A DNA stretch of 64,000 nucleotides from Veillonella tobetsuensis. Lineage in GTDB: Bacteria; Bacillota; Negativicutes; Veillonellales; Veillonellaceae. The DNA is taken from NCBI RefSeq assembly GCF_001078375.1, contig NZ_BBXI01000017.1:1-64000 (forward strand), given 5' to 3'. The notes beneath the pieces are model-generated. The model ran no database searches. It saw nothing but the letters and a program-made list of their open reading frames with translations, and had not been told where the DNA came from. The position numbers were made by a program, and so were the translations under genes. Within the stretch, counting starts at the first letter, position 1. Every line of letters starts with the position of its first letter. This document shows, in pieces, positions 57,925 through 64,000 of the stretch.

Positions 57925-58302
57925 CTAAAAAATACTAATTACTAGACGTCCATCACTAAAATTAAACAGATAATTATTATCATCATAGTTAGATTTATAT
58001 AACATATATTCTTTAGATAGAACTATATAGTCTAATACTAGCTTATCCTCAAAATTTTTATTTTGTTCTCCAAAAACTGTAACTTGCGTAGATTCAGATG
58101 CACCAAGTCTATGGAATAGTTTTGTCCAAGATATTTTTTCTAATACTCCAGCATTATACAATTTAAATGCTTCATTATATAAATTTGATGCATATGGATA
58201 TCTATTCATAAAATAGTAATTACTAAAATTTACTACAGAAAAAATAATAGTACTAGTCAATATCCCTAAAAGCAAATATTTTAAAACGAACTTTATATTC
58301 AT
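57925..58302 (-). CDS. Small membrane-anchored protein next to TpsA2 (candidate immunity)
   Basis: The start at 58302 (MNIKFVLKYLLLGILTSTII) is preferred over a TTG at 58320. The 125-aa protein has one N-terminal membrane helix and a soluble C-terminal part (ASESTQVTVFGEQNKNFED). It begins 2 bp after the tpsA2 stop, with GGAGA inside the end of tpsA2 as its ribosome site. This is the position of a CdiI gene. There is no similarity to the 142-aa candidate at the other locus. Confidence 0.6.
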   Translation of the reverse strand: MNIKFVLKYLLLGILTSTIIFSVVNFSNYYFMNRYPYASNLYNEAFKLYNAGVLEKISWTKLFHRLGASESTQVTVFGEQNKNFEDKLVLDYIVLSKEYMLYKSNYDDNNYLFNFSDGRLVISIF

Positions 58303-58304
58303 TA

Positions 58305-59053
58305 TTAATATCGTCTCCAATACATTTTACTAGCATATTTATCAAAACCAACTGAATTAAAAAAGCCTCCATGACCATCATACTGTTGAACACCAATTTC
58401 TGTTCGCTTAATTAAAATTAACTTACCTGCAGGACCATTATAGAGTTCTAGTCCACTGTTAGGATGTTCATTAAAATACTTCAAAACATTCCTATTATAA
58501 TTTCCCCCCCAAAGATTTTCATCGGAAAGGTTCCCAACATAACTAGCGTAGCTTCCTGAAACAGACATGCCATTAGAGGTCGTTGATGCCCCCTCAGCAA
58601 CATGGATTGTTTGATTTCTAGAGGAAAAAGATTCAAAATCTGTAGGAATTGCAACACCAGTTGACCAGCTGATGTGATTAAACGTTACACTTGAGGATAC
58701 TGCTCCCCCCTCTACCGCTTTTTTTATTAATGAAGCAGCACTAGGGTCGTTAGGTATATTAGGAAATGTTATAACCTTTATAGTAGCTCCAACTGGAACA
58801 ATATTATCAGATATAGATACATCGCCTCCCACTTGATCATATACACCACCAAATTTATCTACTAATACCCCTATCATGCCTCCGACACCTGCAATATATA
58901 CTCGCCCCGCATCAGCATTTGTTTCAATAGAATACACTTGATTATACTGTAAATTACTTGTATCAAGATAATCTATTGCCTTTTTAAAAAATAAATGTAA
59001 AACATTATGTTTAGTACCTAAGGAAGAAACGGCCATTCCAGTATCAGTAGATT
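58305..59053 (-). other. Variable C-terminal toxin-like module of TpsA2
   Basis: From about 59053 to the stop, TpsA2 shares nothing with TpsA1. The module is about 248 residues, with hydrophobic glycine-rich stretches (VYIAGVGGMIGVLVDKFGG) and a Ser/Asn/Gly-rich middle. A basic aromatic end (KYASKMYWRRY) completes it. The activity is unknown. Confidence 0.65.
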
Positions 59054-62000
59054 TATTAGCTAATTTATTCACAGCCCCACCTAAAACAGCACTTAATAAT
59101 TGTATTTGATCAGGATGTTCCTTCCCAATTTTATCTATAATTTTTTTTATCGCTAGTTCATTAATCCCTGCCGCTACAGCTCCCGATCCATTTGGATTAC
59201 CTGCCAATTGTGCCGCAATTTCACCAATCGCAGCATGTAATGCTACCTTCTGTGCTGAACCATCTTTCCAGTCGTATTTATCACTTAAGCGATGTACTTC
59301 TTCAAAAGCATTTTTAGCAAATAAACGTGCCAACTCCTGACGTTCTTCGATTTTCTTTTTATCAAAAATCTTATCTAATTGATGTAATGTATTCTCGGTA
59401 TTTGTATTAATGGTCTTAGTATCAATTTCTTTACTATCTACTGTTAGTATACCATCTGAGATTGCAGATTGAGTAGTCGAGTTTGCTTTGCCTTTTGATC
59501 CTACGCCTAAGTTTGGAACTAGACCAATACTGTTATAAATCTTATCATACCCTTTTTTATCATTGGCTTTCATCTCTTCAAGTTTCTTTTTACTACCATA
59601 ATAGTTATAGCCAATCCCGTTGTTGCTATAGGTATACTCGGCTTCGTTTTGGATATCTTTCATCTCAAGAGATTTAGTAGTCAATGTATTCTTAGCTTTT
59701 GGAGCTTCACTTTTAATGACAGCACCTTCTAATGTAGTACCATTCCCTACATTAATATTATAGCCATCTTCTCCAGCATAAATACCTGCTTGGTGAGTTA
59801 CGCTTTTCCATTTACTATCAATACGACCTACACTTGCACTTATACTACCTGTTGGATTCTTGAAATTAGGTTTAGAGGAAACAGAGAAGCCCGCAGACTT
59901 ACTGTGTTCTTTAAAGTTATCTACATCTTGTAAACTTTGAATATGTAAATCACGACCTGTATTAACTTCAACTTTCTTACCAGATACAGTAGAACCAATA
60001 ATAGTAGTATCTTGCTTTGCTTTAAGTTGTGCTAATTGTACGGCTTTAATTGTCGTTGGTACATAGCTTTCTTGATGGGTATCGCCATTTTGACGAGCCA
60101 TATTGCCACTCACATTAATATCGAGAAGTCCGCCACCAGTCAAACTAATACCAGCACCGACACTCCATCCATTGCTTTTATAAGTATTCTTAACATCTAC
60201 AGTGTTTTTACCCGCTGCAAGGTTGATATCACTAGCACTATCTAATACTAGGTTTTTAGCTTGTACCGTTTCACCAGTTAAACCAATACCACTTTGCTGA
60301 GCATCACGAGCCTTGATTTGTACTTCACTATCGCTAACAAGAGTACCACCGTGATATGTGTTTGTATCTACTACTTGTCCTTGTTTTCTAGAAGTGCTAC
60401 CAATACTTACAGAGAGATTTACAGCATCATCAATATTTTTTTGACCACGTCGGGAATGATTTTTTGTGTCTTTTAATACTTTACCATCAGCATCACGAAG
60501 TTTGACGCCCTTAACCGCTTTATCTACCGCCGCATATCCATCTTGCAATTGTTGACGTGCTTCATTGAGTTCAAGTGCAGCTAAACGCTTATCATCACGG
60601 CTACCCGCTTGTTTTATAGTACGAGTCGCATTAGTAAGCGTATTCGCTACTGCACCGCCCAACGATACGGTAAGACCCGTCTTCTTATAGCGTTCATCAT
60701 GAGACATATGGTTGTGATCTATATTTCCATCTAATGTAACGGCAGAACCTTCTAACACAGCACCATCTTTTGCAACAATATCAGCGCTTGTGAGATGAAC
60801 GGTATCATTCGCTTTAATAGTAACAGTACCTTTCGTGCTGGCAATTGTATTTCGTACAGTAGATTCTTCATGGTTAGCTGCATCTATATTGTGTTTTTCT
60901 TTGCCTATAGTAAAGCCTATCCCTGTACTACCAAGCAAACCAGATTTCTTATGACGATATACACTAGTACCATCTGTAATGGCTTTATCTGCACCAAGTT
61001 CTACCTTTCCACCAGCTGTAACATCTACTGTATGTTCGCCTATAATTTGAGCAGATTGACCTGTTACATCTTGAGCACTTGTGATCTGTATATCTTTGCC
61101 ACTTACGGTAGAGCCTGTTACAACTGTAGTAGTTGCATCATCAACGGCATTGGTACTTTCACGTTTGACAAAGCTTTTCTTTTTATCTAGATACACATGA
61201 TTGACTGTACTATTTGCCTTCGCTGTATTTAGTTCAACCGTATTACCGGATACCTTAACTGTATCAGCCGCTAATAGTTGACTGCCTTCAAGTTGTACTG
61301 CATCAGAGGCTACAACAGAAATATTTTTACCTTCAATGCTACTACCAACCGATGATTGTGCGTTAACAAGATCATGAGACTCCGTCGTTTGAGAATGCCC
61401 GCCACCAGATTTGCCCTTGTCAAAACGATGTTCTTCTAGCTCATGTGTAGCATTCATAGCTTTCATCATTACATTATGGCCGGCCGTCACTTGAGTGTTC
61501 ACATCAGAAGTAATAACACCTGCCGCCATAGATACATCTCGGCCTGCGACTACTGTTGTTTCACCAGCACCACCAATACGACCTTGATCTACACCGGTTA
61601 TCGTTTCACGTCGATTATTTCGACTATTCCACTCAACTTTGCTATTAGCTGCCTCATACTGTACGCCTACATTAATCACATCACGTCCAGCACTAACCTT
61701 TGTAGAACCAGCCGCATTCGTTTGTGTAATGGTACCGCCTTCATTAATGACGTCTTTCTTAGCATACACAGAGACTGTATCGTTGCCCATAATAGTGCCT
61801 TGTGTATTACGAACTTCATCATTCGCTATAACCGTAGTAGTATTACCTTTGATAAAACCATTGTCATTGTGAATAGTATTACCAGTAAGATTCACATCTT
61901 TATCCGCCACAATACTACCGCTATTTTTCATAGTATCAACAGAAAGGTTAATGGATTGAGCTTGCAAATTAGCTGCACCGTCTACTCGTTTTGTAGTTGG

Positions 62001-64000
62001 GGCTAAATATAGAGTCGGTACTAGTACAGTTTCTGTTTTACCATTTGGCAATACAACAGCCTTACTAACTAAGAGCACTACATCCTCTTTAAGATTCTTT
62101 TGCTCAGCCTCTGTTAAGCCTCTACCTAATGCAATAGATTGAGATTTTGTTACACTAATCCCTGCATCCATCAATTGGCGATATTGTTCCTCTGCTGAAA
62201 GGCCAGATTGCAGTCTACTTTTACCGGTTTGACGCATAATCTCTTGCATAATGAGCTGTTGCTCATAATACCCATCACCCAATCGTTTTTGTATATTCAT
62301 AGGGTCTAATTTAAGGCGAGATAATACGTAATCAGAAGATAAGAAATTACGACGATTTGTAAAATTTGGATCGGTTTCAATCACATAGGTAGTATTAGGG
62401 TTCGTCGATAACTGACTCATACTATGTAATAAAGATGCATCTACTGTAGCATCACTTGTACTATTCTCCACATGACTACCATATACGGCAACAGGGACAT
62501 CTGTAGGGTTGACTATCGTATTCTTATAGTCAGCCGTTCGTATATTAGTCGTATCCCATCCACGTCTCTTCCGGCGACTATACGATGTGGCTGTACCATC
62601 TTCAGTAATATATTCATTACCCTTAGGGTTACTTTGCTCATAGTGACCTACTGTACCTGTTATATCCCCGGCAGCACTAATTTGGCTAGCTTCATTCGTC
62701 ATATGATCGACATCCATATGTAAATCTCCACCGGAAATAATCCGCCCAGGGTTAGATGTATCTACCACATCTTTTTCACGTGTACGATCATATTCATATT
62801 TAGTCCAGCTATCTTTAGGATCGCCATACACTGAAAGTTGAAGATTTTCAGAAGAATGTACTACTACTTTATCTTTTGGAATTTCATCATCATGCCCATA
62901 GATTCGTTCTTCCGATAATTGGTATCGCTTAATGCTACCAGATGGTGCTACTTCGTTTTTAATATGTTCTTTTTCACCTACCGCTACACGTTTAAGGGTA
63001 ATGCCACCATTTTTATTATCTACAGATTTAGCATATAATGCACCACCTTGACCAAATTCAATGGTAGATGCTGTATTTACAATACGATCTATCTTACCAG
63101 ACACAGTTCCTGTAGAATCCATCGTCTTGCCAAGTTGTAGTTGACCCTCAGCTTTAATCACACTACCATCAGTATTGACAATCGAATTGGTTGCTATAGA
63201 TAGATCTTTTTGGGCAATCATAACAGGGGCATCTTTAGTCTCTGTATTACCCTTTTGAATAACAGAATCGGTAGTAATCTTAGCGGTATCCACATACAAT
63301 TTACCACGATTCATCTGCTCAAAACTTTTTGTAGTAATATCTGCTTCTGTAGCAGCGATAGTACCGATATTTTGCAATTTGCCAGTACTATCCACGGTTA
63401 ACTTATTTTGTGCAGATAATACACCTTGATTATTCACACCAAAGCCATCATTGGTGCCAACTAAATACATACTATTGGCATACATACCACCAATAGCAGC
63501 TACATCAAGGCCAACTTGACTAGATTCACCAGTTTTGTGAACATTCGTAACTTTACCAGAAGAATCTACGGAAACAGTATTCTTCCCCGTCACAACTTGA
63601 GCATCTTTCGCCCAAACTTTACCATTCAGCTGAACAGCCTCAGCTAGCATATCTGTACGCGCTGTTTTCGATGCATTAAGTCCTTTTTCACCTATTGTGA
63701 TACTACCTTGTTGTACTTGATAGCCTGTAATACTACCGTTATTGATAATTGGGTTCCCCGTTGTTAATGTAGCACTATTAGCATTGATAAAGGTACCATT
63801 ATTGACAGAGATACCATTCGGGTTTGCAATAATAACATGCGCCTTATTGCCAGCCACTTCAAGGGCACCATTCATAGATGTTGCACCCGTACCTGTTACC
63901 TCATTTAAAATTGTATTCGCTGTAGGTCCGACTAGATTCGGATTTCCCATAATGTAACCTGCCAGCTCCGTATTCACAGGACGATTGGCATTATTTAAAA
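58305..64000 (-). CDS. TpsA2: filamentous-haemagglutinin/CdiA-like exoprotein (5' end outside)
   Basis: The frame is open to the window end, so the N-terminal signal peptide (about 80 residues by comparison with TpsA1) lies beyond it. The visible part is about 1898 residues: TPS domain, haemagglutinin repeats and pretoxin region nearly identical to TpsA1. The two align gaplessly at an offset of 43,458 bp from about 15.6 to 20.5 kb of the first copy. The last 248 residues are unrelated to TpsA1. Its transporter gene, if present, lies beyond the window. Confidence 0.9.
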   Translation of the reverse strand, partial: LNNANRPVNTELAGYIMGNPNLVGPTANTILNEVTGTGATSMNGALEVAGNKAHVIIANPNGISVNNGTFINANSATLTTGNPIINNGSITGYQVQQGSITIGEKGLNASKTARTDMLAEAVQLNGKVWAKDAQVVTGKNTVSVDSSGKVTNVHKTGESSQVGLDVAAIGGMYANSMYLVGTNDGFGVNNQGVLSAQNKLTVDSTGKLQNIGTIAATEADITTKSFEQMNRGKLYVDTAKITTDSVIQKGNTETKDAPVMIAQKDLSIATNSIVNTDGSVIKAEGQLQLGKTMDSTGTVSGKIDRIVNTASTIEFGQGGALYAKSVDNKNGGITLKRVAVGEKEHIKNEVAPSGSIKRYQLSEERIYGHDDEIPKDKVVVHSSENLQLSVYGDPKDSWTKYEYDRTREKDVVDTSNPGRIISGGDLHMDVDHMTNEASQISAAGDITGTVGHYEQSNPKGNEYITEDGTATSYSRRKRRGWDTTNIRTADYKNTIVNPTDVPVAVYGSHVENSTSDATVDASLLHSMSQLSTNPNTTYVIETDPNFTNRRNFLSSDYVLSRLKLDPMNIQKRLGDGYYEQQLIMQEIMRQTGKSRLQSGLSAEEQYRQLMDAGISVTKSQSIALGRGLTEAEQKNLKEDVVLLVSKAVVLPNGKTETVLVPTLYLAPTTKRVDGAANLQAQSINLSVDTMKNSGSIVADKDVNLTGNTIHNDNGFIKGNTTTVIANDEVRNTQGTIMGNDTVSVYAKKDVINEGGTITQTNAAGSTKVSAGRDVINVGVQYEAANSKVEWNSRNNRRETITGVDQGRIGGAGETTVVAGRDVSMAAGVITSDVNTQVTAGHNVMMKAMNATHELEEHRFDKGKSGGGHSQTTESHDLVNAQSSVGSSIEGKNISVVASDAVQLEGSQLLAADTVKVSGNTVELNTAKANSTVNHVYLDKKKSFVKRESTNAVDDATTTVVTGSTVSGKDIQITSAQDVTGQSAQIIGEHTVDVTAGGKVELGADKAITDGTSVYRHKKSGLLGSTGIGFTIGKEKHNIDAANHEESTVRNTIASTKGTVTIKANDTVHLTSADIVAKDGAVLEGSAVTLDGNIDHNHMSHDERYKKTGLTVSLGGAVANTLTNATRTIKQAGSRDDKRLAALELNEARQQLQDGYAAVDKAVKGVKLRDADGKVLKDTKNHSRRGQKNIDDAVNLSVSIGSTSRKQGQVVDTNTYHGGTLVSDSEVQIKARDAQQSGIGLTGETVQAKNLVLDSASDINLAAGKNTVDVKNTYKSNGWSVGAGISLTGGGLLDINVSGNMARQNGDTHQESYVPTTIKAVQLAQLKAKQDTTIIGSTVSGKKVEVNTGRDLHIQSLQDVDNFKEHSKSAGFSVSSKPNFKNPTGSISASVGRIDSKWKSVTHQAGIYAGEDGYNINVGNGTTLEGAVIKSEAPKAKNTLTTKSLEMKDIQNEAEYTYSNNGIGYNYYGSKKKLEEMKANDKKGYDKIYNSIGLVPNLGVGSKGKANSTTQSAISDGILTVDSKEIDTKTINTNTENTLHQLDKIFDKKKIEERQELARLFAKNAFEEVHRLSDKYDWKDGSAQKVALHAAIGEIAAQLAGNPNGSGAVAAGINELAIKKIIDKIGKEHPDQIQLLSAVLGGAVNKLANKSTDTGMAVSSLGTKHNVLHLFFKKAIDYLDTSNLQYNQVYSIETNADAGRVYIAGVGGMIGVLVDKFGGVYDQVGGDVSISDNIVPVGATIKVITFPNIPNDPSAASLIKKAVEGGAVSSSVTFNHISWSTGVAIPTDFESFSSRNQTIHVAEGASTTSNGMSVSGSYASYVGNLSDENLWGGNYNRNVLKYFNEHPNSGLELYNGPAGKLILIKRTEIGVQQYDGHGGFFNSVGFDKYASKMYWRRY
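59058..64000 (-). repeat. Long direct repeat, copy 2 (TpsA stalk)
   Basis: This is the counterpart of 15600-20542 in the same orientation. Two short islands (62803-62905 and 60436-60533) are much more diverged than the rest. Confidence 0.85.

Noticed and set aside
60795-62006. Plus-strand ORFs inside the TpsA genes
   Set aside because: They are rich in Cys, Tyr, Thr and Ile runs typical of antisense reading of repeat-rich genes, and they recur at the same place in both copies.

Overview
The window looks like a chromosomal segment of a Veillonella species or a close relative (Negativicutes, diderm Firmicutes). The 5' end of a 16S rRNA gene with Veillonella-like sequence lies at the left edge. 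DNA is AT-rich, sigma-A promoters are consensus-like, and Firmicute-type genes (PerR-like regulator, Bacillus/phi3T-type ThyA, Tex, CshA-like helicase) sit beside outer-membrane two-partner secretion genes. Most genes are on the minus strand.

Layout. 1-900: 16S rRNA start with its leader and promoter, then a His-Gln-Lys tRNA operon with a perfect consensus promoter. 1.0-9.9 kb: housekeeping and DNA repair (speE, a C39-like protein, a cyclophilin, tcdA, a glyoxalase, sbcC, sbcD, nfo, a PerR-like regulator). 10.1-11.7 kb: DEAD-box RNA helicase. 11.9-13.9 kb: two tandem paralogous lipoproteins and a membrane protein on the plus strand. 13.9-14.6 kb: a decayed IS200-type element with a row of hairpins. 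14.6-22.5 kb: a two-partner secretion, contact-dependent-inhibition-like locus made of a candidate immunity protein, a 1907-aa TpsA/CdiA-like exoprotein, and a TpsB transporter gene broken by one in-frame TAA. 22.8-30 kb: aldehyde dehydrogenase, tex, and folA-thyA-recQ. 30-42.4 kb: a PutP-type symporter, WYL regulator, methyltransferase, pyruvate:ferredoxin oxidoreductase with a divergent LysR regulator, an MFS permease and a BI-1 family protein. 42.5-45.5 kb: an accessory patch with a relic of a LysR gene, a cupin, a DUF4261-like protein, a possible Mrr-like protein and an unknown protein. 45.8-51.3 kb: citrate-lyase-type genes citF, citE, citD, a DASS transporter and a LysR regulator. 51.3-57.3 kb: pyruvate kinase, dnaE and a YgjP-like peptidase. 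57.5-64 kb: a second TpsA/CdiA-like gene, cut by the window end, followed by two small membrane proteins.

The strongest biology is the pair of TpsA genes. They align without net gap at a constant offset of 43,458 bp over about 4.7 kb, then diverge completely in their last 180-250 residues, where each is followed by different small membrane-protein genes. This is the architecture of polymorphic toxin-immunity modules on a shared secretion stalk. The first locus has a nonsense-mutated transporter. The repeats are direct and flank about 38 kb containing dnaE, thyA, folA and pyk.

A second point is the citrate-lyase acyl carrier protein. It lacks the serine that normally carries the prosthetic group, and no citC, citX or citG is seen nearby. 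PFOR, pyruvate kinase, citrate-lyase-type genes and the dicarboxylate/citrate-type carrier fit an organic-acid-fermenting anaerobe.
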